Source of the DNA: Candidatus Thiodiazotropha sp. (ex Epidulcina cf. delphinae)
GTDB taxonomy: Bacteria > Pseudomonadota > Gammaproteobacteria > Chromatiales > Chromatiaceae
Reading direction: 5' to 3'
DNA length: 46,845 nt
Assembly (NCBI GenBank): GCA_025656505.1
Contig: JAHXHR010000005.1
Location: forward strand, 9,024 to 55,868
Shown: one piece after another, positions 29,444 to 37,802 of the stretch
Position numbering within the stretch: the stretch's first letter is position 1
Layout: every line of letters starts with the position of its first letter
Notes under the pieces: model-generated
Told to the model about the DNA's origin: nothing
The model's database searches: none
What the model saw: only the letters and a program-made list of their open reading frames with translations
Made by a program: the position numbers and the translations under genes

Positions 29444-30871
29444 TTATAAGCTCGCCCATATTTTAGCTTTTAAAATTAACTGTATCTCGTCATAAGGCAA
29501 GTTCGCATCAATGATTTCTACTGTATCGGTTTTAACTATTGAATTTACCGCCTCAGCTTTCTTCTTATGCGTCTCATAATCCAGATCATTTTTACGATTT
29601 CGCAACTCCTCCAATGCAACCTTAAGTACATAAATCCGGTCCGGCTTGGCAATTCTGTTATAATTCTCCCTTTCTAAATCCGCCATGTACTTATTAACGC
29701 CGGCACCATTGTATTTTATTCTAGGTCCATCCATCGGCTCAGACATAGAATAAAAAGACTCTAATGGAAAACGGTCCGATATTACAACACTTCCCCCGAC
29801 TTTCTCACTATGGATTGTTTTAGATAACTTATACCTGGACCACGAAAGATAGAGCCATAACACGTTCTGAAACCACAAAGCCAAGGAACTTAAATGCAGC
29901 TTTCTCACAAACCGAATAAGGTAAGAATAGAGCATCAGGGAATTTGATTTCGGGATCCCGTAATAATGATTTTTCACAGACAATTTCCATGACAGCCATT
30001 TTGTTAGATCTTTTACATGGCTTGACTTACCGGACCCATCAGCTCCCACAAGAGAAATGGAAATCCCACCCGCAGGCATTGTCTTTTTTTTACTTGAAAG
30101 AACACACCTCAACAGCCGATTTTCTTTTAATGCATGTTTATAGTAATTTAGAACTGTTTTTAAACCAGTCTCTCTTCTATATCCCTTTAAAGCGGTGATG
30201 ATTGCAGTTCTATAGCTTATAACATTAAAAACCGATAACTTGTTATCAGTGAATTTATCAATAAAAGCACTAAATAAGCCGGGATCGATCGGCAGTCCAA
30301 TATCCTTTATAACCTTATCCAAAACAGCCTGTTCACTCTCTGCTATTAACTCCGCAAACTCGTTCTCTATATCAGATGGAAATGGTGTATATATTTTTCC
30401 CTGAAGATTCCTTATAAAATGTTTTATCAGTGACAATGAATCAACCTTCATATGCGCCCTTATGACAAGAAGGGCTAATTCAATTTCAGCGCTGGGTATA
30501 TATACATTATACTTTAATCTGGTATTGGCTAAAAAATATTTCTCTATTGGAAGATGGTGGTTTTTGATGTACTTCTGACCAAGCACCAAATTGTAGTGGA
30601 CATGGAGATGTGCTAATCGACCTGATTCTTGATCAAACCCTAAGTAATCATACAACCCTGGAAACCTCTTGTCGGCGGGTGATAGGATTTCCTTGAAATC
30701 AAGCTTCCGCAGCCCATCTTTAAATTCCGATGCATTATCTCTCTCCACCAGCAAATCCAAGTCGGTCTTTCCTGAAAGAGCCTTATCCAGATGCGAGTTA
30801 CTTTTCCAATGACAGTATTTGATTTCCTGCTTATTTAAAAGCACAAACAAATCATCGCAAATTTTTAGCAT
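29444..30871 (-). CDS. Fusion of a nucleotidyltransferase-fold domain and a thymidylate-kinase-like domain
   Basis: The 475-residue cytoplasmic protein has two parts. The N-terminal region (about 15-130) has YCHWKSNSHLDKAL and GKTDLDLLVE, where Gly34 and Asp37/Asp39 fit the hG-x-x-D-x-D core of minimal nucleotidyltransferases. The C-terminal region (about 268-475) has a P-loop GADGSGKSS (276-284), VVISDRFPLE, and DRIYVLKV, as in dTMP kinases. Genes of this type occur in exopolysaccharide and exosortase clusters but have no established reaction that is known to me. It could activate or phosphorylate a sugar or lipid intermediate. It is the last gene of the minus-strand block. DNA is AT-rich. 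Confidence 0.65.
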   Translation of the reverse strand: MLKICDDLFVLLNKQEIKYCHWKSNSHLDKALSGKTDLDLLVERDNASEFKDGLRKLDFKEILSPADKRFPGLYDYLGFDQESGRLAHLHVHYNLVLGQKYIKNHHLPIEKYFLANTRLKYNVYIPSAEIELALLVIRAHMKVDSLSLIKHFIRNLQGKIYTPFPSDIENEFAELIAESEQAVLDKVIKDIGLPIDPGLFSAFIDKFTDNKLSVFNVISYRTAIITALKGYRRETGLKTVLNYYKHALKENRLLRCVLSSKKKTMPAGGISISLVGADGSGKSSHVKDLTKWLSWKLSVKNHYYGIPKSNSLMLYSYLIRFVRKLHLSSLALWFQNVLWLYLSWSRYKLSKTIHSEKVGGSVVISDRFPLESFYSMSEPMDGPRIKYNGAGVNKYMADLERENYNRIAKPDRIYVLKVALEELRNRKNDLDYETHKKKAEAVNSIVKTDTVEIIDANLPYDEIQLILKAKIWASL

Positions 30872-30918
30872 TGATAATGACTTCAGTAAATATTGATAGT
30901 GGCCATAAGAGAAGGCGC

Positions 30919-31716
30919 TTAATGTTTAACCAACTGCACCAAGCGATTACGGGCCGGCAATATATATTCGCAAACAAAGCGCTTGAATTTAGTAAACGGA
31001 AAATATTTACGAACCGGCCCTTTAAAATGAAATATTTTTATATTGGAACTAAACCCTTCATCAAAATAATAGTAATTGTAAATTTCCCCAGGAAAAAATT
31101 TAATTCGCAAACCATCCTTAACAATAATACTGTATTCCTCCGGTAGCTCATTTGGGCACACCAAACTGTTTAGCGCCATTTGGTCATTTCCCAGTTCATC
31201 AGTTGTCTCTATCCAGGCATCTAAAAAATCAAAAGTTGCATTGGTCGGATAAAAGAAGATAACACCTGCGTTTACATACTTTACTATATCCTTGTGTTCT
31301 TCATACCATTCACCTTCCATTTCAGATTTCTTTCTTAGCGTAACACCCAAATCATAATCGTCACTTTCAATTTCATCTATACTGCCATTTAAGGTCGCAT
31401 CTCCGTCAAGGTAGACAGTCAACTCTCTATCCAGCAACATGCTGTCTTTCACCATCTCCGGCTTAAATAGCGATTTAGACTTATACCCCTTTTTAGGCTC
31501 ATTGGTGTAATACCCGTTTGTTGAAAAGTTCTCATCGGTAACCGAGAAAGGTTTACCTATACCCAAGGTTCCAAGATCATATACGACGGGCTTATAGCCA
31601 AATTCCGTTGCCTGATTGATCGTGTTTTCTATGACCTTTCTGAAACTGAAATTTTTATAAACTTTTCCATGATCATCTCTTGAAATATCTTTGTTTGCCG
31701 CGGTTAAAATAATCAC
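30919..31716 (-). CDS. Putative glycosyltransferase, GT-A fold (GT8-like)
   Basis: The 265-residue soluble protein looks like a nucleotide-sugar transferase: a DGD metal motif (VYLDGDATL, Asp104 and Asp106), YVNAGVIFF (149-151 NAG) and GNDQMALN, an arrangement seen in GT8 and related families. It probably adds a sugar to the polysaccharide repeat. The GTG start at 31716 has AAGGGA six bases upstream. It is 29 bp after the GT4 gene. Donor and linkage cannot be predicted. Confidence 0.6.
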   Translation of the reverse strand: MIILTAANKDISRDDHGKVYKNFSFRKVIENTINQATEFGYKPVVYDLGTLGIGKPFSVTDENFSTNGYYTNEPKKGYKSKSLFKPEMVKDSMLLDRELTVYLDGDATLNGSIDEIESDDYDLGVTLRKKSEMEGEWYEEHKDIVKYVNAGVIFFYPTNATFDFLDAWIETTDELGNDQMALNSLVCPNELPEEYSIIVKDGLRIKFFPGEIYNYYYFDEGFSSNIKIFHFKGPVRKYFPFTKFKRFVCEYILPARNRLVQLVKH

Positions 31717-31745
31717 TTTTCGTCCCTTTATTTTACAGGATAAGA

Positions 31746-32873
31746 TTAAACAATTTTCTTATACAGCTTGGTATACTTTTCCGCCATTTTAACTGCTGAA
31801 TAGTTCTCTTCGATAAATGTCCTGCCATTGCGTTTATATCTATTGACCAATTCCGAATCATTTTGAAGCTCTACTATTTTATCAGCCAAATCATTATAGT
31901 CATCTACTTGCACAAGAGAGCCGGTTTCTTTGTCTGATATTAATTTTTTGCACCCTGGTATGTTACTTGCGATCACAGGAACCATGGTAGCCATCGACTC
32001 CATTACACATCTTGGAGTACCTTCAGATCTCGATGGTAATACAAATACATTGAACAGTCTTAGAAGGGATACCCGATCTTCTCTGTAACCAAAGAACCTT
32101 ACTCGATCTTCGATTTCAAGGCTTTCGGCAAGCATAATCAGTTCGTCCCTTTTATCACCCACGCCTACAATCGCAAGTTTCCAGTTCGCTTTCCCATGGC
32201 GGGCCACCGCTTTCAGGAGCGTGCTCAGGCCTTTGCCCTCTACAAGCCGTCCTATGTAGCCGAGAAGGAAGGAGTTTCCTTTCCATATTAATAACTCATC
32301 GGACAAAACATTGTCTCGATCAAGCTCATCTATATCAACACCATTATTGATCACATCCAGCTTTTTACTTAGCAACGGCATTTTTGCAAGTGATCTTCTC
32401 ATCGTATCGGAGAGGATCACAACCCGATCGAAAAAGTAAAACGCCAGTCTATCGATTATTTCATAGATCAGCAGTTTAAGATCCGGATTCTTTGTCCAGC
32501 CATGTGGCGTGGTGATGATCCTACAGTTAGTTCCGTTGACGGCAAGAAGCCCAATAATATCTGTTTTATACCCATGAGTGTGAAGTATGTCGACACCCTC
32601 CTCGACAATTACCTTTCTTAATTGCTTGATAGCCGAAATGCCCGATTGGCCGGATGAGTCAATGATATATGATTTTATTTTTCTTTTCTCCGCCTCAACG
32701 CATAGTGGAATTTCCGAATCAGAGGCATCACGAATGGAGGCAACAAGCGATTCTACCGCCTCTTTTTCCAGATGGTTTATCAATGCCAATATCCATCGCT
32801 CCGCTCCATAAAGGCCATTAGAACTCCCAAGCTGGAGTACTCTTATCTTCTTCTTGTTATTCGCTGAATACAT
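31746..32873 (-). CDS. Glycosyltransferase family 4 protein
   Basis: The 375-residue GT-B protein has the N-terminal LQLGSSNGLYGAERWILALI, the interdomain ILHTHGYKTDIIGLLA, and the C-terminal donor site with IGRLVEGKGLSTLL and the E-x7-E motif SEGTPRCVMESMA. It is a retaining transferase predicted to extend a lipid-linked repeat at the inner membrane. It lies between the GT2 gene (25-bp gap) and the GT8-like gene. Confidence 0.88.
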   Translation of the reverse strand: MYSANNKKKIRVLQLGSSNGLYGAERWILALINHLEKEAVESLVASIRDASDSEIPLCVEAEKRKIKSYIIDSSGQSGISAIKQLRKVIVEEGVDILHTHGYKTDIIGLLAVNGTNCRIITTPHGWTKNPDLKLLIYEIIDRLAFYFFDRVVILSDTMRRSLAKMPLLSKKLDVINNGVDIDELDRDNVLSDELLIWKGNSFLLGYIGRLVEGKGLSTLLKAVARHGKANWKLAIVGVGDKRDELIMLAESLEIEDRVRFFGYREDRVSLLRLFNVFVLPSRSEGTPRCVMESMATMVPVIASNIPGCKKLISDKETGSLVQVDDYNDLADKIVELQNDSELVNRYKRNGRTFIEENYSAVKMAEKYTKLYKKIV

Positions 32874-32898
32874 ATACGCTAAGATGCAGTATTATACA

Positions 32899-33699
32899 TT
32901 AATTATCTTTAAAAACAGGCTTATTTACCAAGTATTTATGTTTTTTAAAGTAGTACAGGAGCCCTTTGATATGCTCGTATGCGGCTTTATTGAATTTAAA
33001 GTTACGTGAAATTTCCTGGGCGTCGTGAACTGCCGTAACATCATTGACATAATAGATACGATATCCATATTTCCATATTCTCAAGCAATAGTCGACATCC
33101 TCAGGAGCGTAAAAGATTTTTTCATCCAAAAAACCGACCTCATCAAGCAGTTGTCTTCTAAATAACCAAAAGGCGGATATTGCATAGTCCACCGGACTGT
33201 ATGCGACGCCGGCTTCATTCGGCGACTCTTTCTCTTTATCTATCAGTTTGAGAAAAAAATATCGGGATATTTTTGAAATAAGCGTGGGGAAATTATCTGT
33301 CGATTTCTGAAAGCCACCGTTTCCGTAAACTAATCTTGGTACAACCAAGCCTGCATTTTTATCAGACTCAAGCACAGACATCAGCCGCTGCATGACTCCG
33401 TCTTTCAAAATAACATCCGAATCCATCACACAAATAAATTTACCAGACGCCTGTCTTAGTCCGCAATTCCTTGAGTAGGTGGTTCCGGTATTCCGGTTAA
33501 AGCCAATATATTTTATTTGGGATGGATGATTCTCCTTGTATCCTTCGATAATTTCATTTGTCTTATCTGTTGAGCCATTATCTATAATATAGACTTCGTA
33601 TTTAATTTCTCTTTTTCCAAGACAATTAATAATTGATGTCAGGCATTCGGAGATATACTTTTCCGAGTTCCAGGTTAAAATTATGAAGCTTAGATCCAT
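32899..33699 (-). CDS. Glycosyltransferase family 2 protein
   Basis: The 266-residue GT-A protein starts MDLSFIILTWNSEKYISECL and has YIIDNGSTDKTNEII, the DxD-type CVMDSDVIL and APEDVDYCLRIWKYG, all typical of inverting GT2 rhamnosyl- or glucosyl-type transferases. ATG 33699 is preferred because the SD CAGGTG is nine bases upstream; an in-frame GTG at 33711 would lie on that SD. The spacer is an alternating AT run. Confidence 0.88.
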   Translation of the reverse strand: MDLSFIILTWNSEKYISECLTSIINCLGKREIKYEVYIIDNGSTDKTNEIIEGYKENHPSQIKYIGFNRNTGTTYSRNCGLRQASGKFICVMDSDVILKDGVMQRLMSVLESDKNAGLVVPRLVYGNGGFQKSTDNFPTLISKISRYFFLKLIDKEKESPNEAGVAYSPVDYAISAFWLFRRQLLDEVGFLDEKIFYAPEDVDYCLRIWKYGYRIYYVNDVTAVHDAQEISRNFKFNKAAYEHIKGLLYYFKKHKYLVNKPVFKDN

Positions 33700-33708
33700 A
33701 TATATATA
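33700..33708 (-). repeat. Alternating AT tract between SD and start of the GT2 gene
   Basis: The bases between the SD (CAGGTG) and ATG 33699 are an uninterrupted TA repeat that continues into the start codon. Slippage would change SD spacing. Confidence 0.6.
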
Positions 33709-33716
33709 CACCTGCT

Positions 33717-34772
33717 CTACAAGCTAATGTACTTTCTAATCACCGGTCCGACAAAATTTGTGAAGGCCACGGGTAGATGAGACCATATTCTCTCAACAAA
33801 CGCTCTCTTCCGGTAGTTAATGCCAGATGACTTTTCATAATGCCCATTATTCAAGCTTATCTCGTGCCAGAATAGCTCTTGCTTGGTTGCCCCCCATTGT
33901 TCCTTGAATTTGAAAGTACCACCCTGCGGGCTACACCTACCGAAGTCAAATGAATTGTAGCCATGGTCACTGCAATATTTCAGGATATTCCAATATAACA
34001 GCATATTCGGGGATAGTTTGTTGTATTTTCTTATCGTTGACGCCCATGGAATACAAACAATATGATCAGTTAATAATATTATTGCAGAAGCAATTGTGTC
34101 TCCATGATTATCTCTGACTAATGCAATTTTAACACTATCACCATATCCGTTAATAATACTATTGAACCATTTTTTTGAATGTGCGGGCGAACCTAAATCC
34201 CGCATATTAATAGCCCAAACCCGATAAAATTCGTCTATCTCTGTTTTCCCGCCCCAAAGAAAGGTTAGATCATTCCTCTCCGCTTTCCTGATTTGACTCC
34301 GTAATTTAGACTTAAAACCATCCCAGGTCTTTTGGGAATCATCACTCAACGGAAGTATCATGCTAACTTTATCAGTTATTATATTAACAGGATATGCACC
34401 ATCTTCTAAATGGTTATATTTATATGTCGACCTTATTTCCACTCTATTTGCATTCAACTCATTCCCAAGCCTGACCGCCTCGTCAAGCAGTAGATCTCTA
34501 ACCCGACTCTCACCTGAGACAACACCGCCATAATCGCAAAATGGTAAAGATACGAGACTACTGCCAAGGAAAGGGATTTTTATTAAGGCCAATGGCAAGG
34601 CCCCGACCATTTTTTTATTTTCCAGGGCAAGTAGATAATACGTTTGATGTCCATAGGCCTTTTCAAGGGCCTTTTTCCAACAGAACAAGAGGTAAGGTGA
34701 TGACTCAGCCCTATTAATAATGAACTCATCCCATATCTCCCACTCATCATCATTGGCGACCTTTATCTCCAT
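33717..34772 (-). CDS. FemAB-type acyltransferase, XrtA/PEP-CTERM-associated type
   Basis: The 351-residue protein has the FemAB/GNAT double-fold pattern: SPYLLFCWKKALEKAYGHQT, LVSLPFCDYGGVV, FKSKLRSQIRKAERN, and the strongly conserved end FDFGRCSPQGGTFKFKEQWG. This matches the FemAB-like family recorded with exosortase A systems (TIGR03019-like, recalled, not searched). FemAB enzymes transfer amino acids or acyl groups; here the acceptor is probably the polysaccharide or its precursor. It lies 16 bp after the XrtA-type deacetylase, which supports the exosortase link. Confidence 0.82.
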   Translation of the reverse strand: MEIKVANDDEWEIWDEFIINRAESSPYLLFCWKKALEKAYGHQTYYLLALENKKMVGALPLALIKIPFLGSSLVSLPFCDYGGVVSGESRVRDLLLDEAVRLGNELNANRVEIRSTYKYNHLEDGAYPVNIITDKVSMILPLSDDSQKTWDGFKSKLRSQIRKAERNDLTFLWGGKTEIDEFYRVWAINMRDLGSPAHSKKWFNSIINGYGDSVKIALVRDNHGDTIASAIILLTDHIVCIPWASTIRKYNKLSPNMLLYWNILKYCSDHGYNSFDFGRCSPQGGTFKFKEQWGATKQELFWHEISLNNGHYEKSSGINYRKRAFVERIWSHLPVAFTNFVGPVIRKYISL

Positions 34773-34788
34773 TTTTATTTCAGCGCTG

Positions 34789-35610
34789 TTATATTGAATT
34801 GTTAAATGAGGTGAACCTGAAGGCTCTTAGTAAATTTTCAAAGCGACTTTCGGTTTTGTGTAAATTTAAATAATGCCTAAACCCAGATAACCTTTTAGCC
34901 CCGTGTATCGTCGGCTGACCTGGATCAAACTCCCAAGGGTGCAGGTAGAATACAAACGACTTGTTCTCCTTACTGTTTATTCTGCCTAACAGCTTTTCAG
35001 TTATAGAATAAGGGAAGAATCGAAAATATCCACCACCGGATACAGGTATCTTCACCCCCCCAACCAGCGCAGTTGAAATCGGAAACTCAATTAAATCAGT
35101 ACCTTCCATCTTATACATAAAACGGGGTGAGTCGATATTACCATACCGATCATGACTTATTGGAAATATGCTTGAATCATATACAAAACCAAGCTCCTGC
35201 AAAATCTCAAACGCCCATAATGAATTTTTATCGATTGAGTAACTAGGCGCTCGATAGCCTTTTACAGCTTCGCCTGTTATTTGCTCAAGTATATCCTTCG
35301 CTTTTTGGGTATCTTCATAAAACTCATCGGGATTGAGGTTGTAAACAAGCCTGTGAAGGTAGCTATGGCAAGCTACTTCATGCCCACTGCTGGAAATCAT
35401 TTGCACCAATTCAGGGTGCTTTTCCGCGATCCAGCCAAGCACGAAAAAAGTTGCCTTCGTATCATACCTTGCCAACAGAGCAAGTATAATTTTTGTATTT
35501 TTTACTACTCTGGATTCATAATTAACCCAATCATCTCTCTTAATCAGGTCATCAAAAGCCGATACTTGATAATAATCCTCGACATCAATTGTGAGATAAT
35601 TTCTAATCAT
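34789..35610 (-). CDS. Polysaccharide deacetylase, XrtA-associated type
   Basis: A NodB-fold (CE4) deacetylase of 273 residues. The N terminus LTIDVEDYYQVSAFDD (Asp9, Asp12) is the hallmark of the deacetylases that accompany exosortase A. The metal-binding His82 and His86 lie in ACHSYLHRLV, and YRAPSYSI and FYLHPWEFDP complete the active site. No signal peptide, so it may act at the cytoplasmic face or on a lipid-linked intermediate. All catalytic residues are present. Confidence 0.88.
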   Translation of the reverse strand: MIRNYLTIDVEDYYQVSAFDDLIKRDDWVNYESRVVKNTKIILALLARYDTKATFFVLGWIAEKHPELVQMISSSGHEVACHSYLHRLVYNLNPDEFYEDTQKAKDILEQITGEAVKGYRAPSYSIDKNSLWAFEILQELGFVYDSSIFPISHDRYGNIDSPRFMYKMEGTDLIEFPISTALVGGVKIPVSGGGYFRFFPYSITEKLLGRINSKENKSFVFYLHPWEFDPGQPTIHGAKRLSGFRHYLNLHKTESRFENLLRAFRFTSFNNSI

Positions 35611-35656
35611 AGTTCAATATATACTGTTTTTTCAGGTGAATTCCCCAGTGAATTAG

Positions 35657-36409
35657 TTAAAAAAACACTTTCATATATGCATTACAATTCGAATTTCTGC
35701 AAAGCTCCAAATATAAGTCCGTTAAAAAGTAGTCCCCTGGATATCTCGGAATCAGCAAATAGTTTTGACACCTGTCAAATGATTTATTTTCAGTAGTAAA
35801 TGCGTATTTAAAACCGGCTTTCTTCACCACATCCAATGCCCCCTGGTCCGCCTTCCCTTGTGGATAAGAAAAATTTTCCACAACACTACCCGTAATAGAC
35901 TTAATAATATCCAGAGATTTATTAATATCTTCCTTTAAGTCATCCGGCGCCTTTGCGCACATATCAATATGCCCGTGGGTATGGCTGCCAAGCGTAACAA
36001 GGCCTGAGCTAAACACCTTTGACAAGTCATCCATCGTCATAACATGTTTTTCTTGGTAGGATTTTGAAGAGATTTCATCAGATAATTTACCTCCCAAATA
36101 CTTTGTCGGCACAAAAAGCAAGCAGGGTATACCGTATTTAATGAGGATATCGTATACGTATTCAGAGAAAGAGATGAATGCATCATCAAAAGTTAATAAT
36201 ATTCTCTTATGATCGGGCAGTTCTTCAGCACTTGAAGCAAATACATACCCCTTGTCTAGAAAATAGTTAATTTGATATTCAAAATATTTCGGAGTAATAC
36301 CCGCCTCTGGCGCAACATTGTGATAATTAAGCACAAACGACCGCTGGTCATAATTACCGGCAAATAGAAATAATCTGACCGCCGCTTTTTTTATGGCGTC
36401 TTTAATCAT
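35657..36409 (-). CDS. Second NodB-type polysaccharide deacetylase
   Basis: The 250-residue CE4 protein differs from its neighbour: FVLNYHNVAPEAG near the N terminus, LLTFDDAFISF (Asp75, Asp76), the His motif GSHTHGHIDM (His143, His147) and FSYPQGKAD. This form is common in envelope and capsule clusters. No signal peptide is obvious. It lies 46 bp upstream of the XrtA-type deacetylase. The C terminus is Cys/Asn-rich without a known motif. Confidence 0.82.
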   Translation of the reverse strand: MIKDAIKKAAVRLFLFAGNYDQRSFVLNYHNVAPEAGITPKYFEYQINYFLDKGYVFASSAEELPDHKRILLTFDDAFISFSEYVYDILIKYGIPCLLFVPTKYLGGKLSDEISSKSYQEKHVMTMDDLSKVFSSGLVTLGSHTHGHIDMCAKAPDDLKEDINKSLDIIKSITGSVVENFSYPQGKADQGALDVVKKAGFKYAFTTENKSFDRCQNYLLIPRYPGDYFLTDLYLELCRNSNCNAYMKVFF

Positions 36410-36535
36410 ATTGTGAAGGCGCTAGCCCGGATATTTCACCCGGCCACTGATATTGCGCATTAACCTTTTGATTTAACATGTAATATTTAGAATATTAGCA
36501 AATTGCGGAGTATTGCCGGACAATCCAGACACCTA

Positions 36536-37582
36536 TCACACGTCTTCATCATTTTCAATAAAGTGCCAATTTTCTCTGTCTCTAATTGTTTCTGCAAGCA
36601 CAGCTTGATCTCCCATATAGCCTAATAAAGGTGCTTTATCATTAGTCAACAAGAAATTATGCCTCCTTAAAAGGTCAACTATTTTAGCGCTGCCAAAATA
36701 AACGAGTGATACCGCCTCAATTTCTTTCTTTAGACAAAAAGTGAACTCTCTTAGTATGTTGCTCATATTTTTGCCAGGTTCTGTAAATAAAAAATCAGCT
36801 ATATAGGTTCTATTCTCTCTATCATACGAAACTATATATGCAAGTATTTCTTTTCTATCGCTTGTCGTCAATGCCAGAATATTATATTGCCTACTCGGAT
36901 TATTGATAAATCTCCAGTTCATATACTCCGACTCTCTATTTTCTATGACTGGAAATTGCGATTTTGTTTTCTCCCAAAAAAAATCGAATCTCTTATCAAA
37001 GAAAGTCAACTTTTCAAACTCACAGCCTTTGGGAGTATAGCGAATTAATTGTTTTGATTTGATTTTAAGCAAAATATCAAGCGGGTAGGAAATGATTTTT
37101 GCGAGAACCCCGTTGCTGACTCGCTGTTGAACGAAACTAATTGTTTTTACAGGCTTTGTCAGCCAAAGATTATGCCCTATCAAAGCGTATCCGGCACGCT
37201 TCATGACCAAGCGGGATTTATCATTCGGTATCGTATAGAGAAAGTTGTATTTCAGACCTGAGAACGACTCAATAATATTTTTTTGTAGCGACAGCGCAGG
37301 TCCCAGTGTTCTATGCTCCTCGCTGAGCGAATAATCGCCAAGAATCCCACCAAGTAAATCCTGACCAAGTACGGATATTTTTCTAGGGAAAACAGATAAT
37401 GCTCCTACCGGAACCTCTTCGCTATCGACATGAGTTAACCAAACATCCGCCTTCCCATCAGGGTTTACTATATATTTCCAATTGTATCTATCTCCGGATA
37501 ATGGGGAGAGGTTCCTCGAGCACAGCGCGATTACATCGTCTTTGTTATATTCCGAGTCAGCCTTTGTGATACTATAAGCCAT
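36536..37582 (-). CDS. GNAT-like acyltransferase of the polysaccharide cluster
   Basis: The 348-residue protein appears to hold two GNAT-like halves: YNWKYIVNPDGKADVWL and GGILGDYSLSEEHRTLGPAL in the first, and EYMNWRFINNPSRQYNILAL in the second. Proteins of this form are found beside exosortase and capsule genes and are presumed to acylate a sugar. It is the first gene of the minus-strand block, about 220 bp from the divergent glycosyltransferase. The start lacks a strong SD. Substrate unknown. Confidence 0.65.
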   Translation of the reverse strand: MAYSITKADSEYNKDDVIALCSRNLSPLSGDRYNWKYIVNPDGKADVWLTHVDSEEVPVGALSVFPRKISVLGQDLLGGILGDYSLSEEHRTLGPALSLQKNIIESFSGLKYNFLYTIPNDKSRLVMKRAGYALIGHNLWLTKPVKTISFVQQRVSNGVLAKIISYPLDILLKIKSKQLIRYTPKGCEFEKLTFFDKRFDFFWEKTKSQFPVIENRESEYMNWRFINNPSRQYNILALTTSDRKEILAYIVSYDRENRTYIADFLFTEPGKNMSNILREFTFCLKKEIEAVSLVYFGSAKIVDLLRRHNFLLTNDKAPLLGYMGDQAVLAETIRDRENWHFIENDEDV

Positions 37583-37612
37583 TGGATTGAAGAAGCTTAC
37601 CTTGCAACTAAG

Positions 37613-37786
37613 CTAATTAACATCCAGAAACAGGCACTCTGGGGATGTTTCAGGAACGGAATCGAAAATATCATTATCCAACTCCTCTGTTTTCGTAAAG
37701 CATATCGCCTTCGGTAATGGCGGTAAATCCCGTGCCGTGCCATCGACAACCGCTTCAGGAAGGACAGAAGCGATATTCCGCTTATC
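37613..37786 (-). pseudogene. Possible 3' remnant of a lost gene
   Basis: A 57-codon open frame with no start codon ends at TAG 37613-37615, 30 bp before the GNAT-like start on the same strand. It reads like a protein tail (for example ICFTKTEELDNDIFDSVPE) and ends FLDVN. The length alone could arise by chance in AT-rich DNA. If real, it marks a deletion at the cluster edge. Confidence 0.3.
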
Positions 37787-37802
37787 CTATATGAGGTAAT
37801 TA

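Noticed and set aside
29442-29451. GCTTATAAGC palindrome between the convergent epsI and fusion genes
   Set aside because: Too short to support a terminator or operator call.
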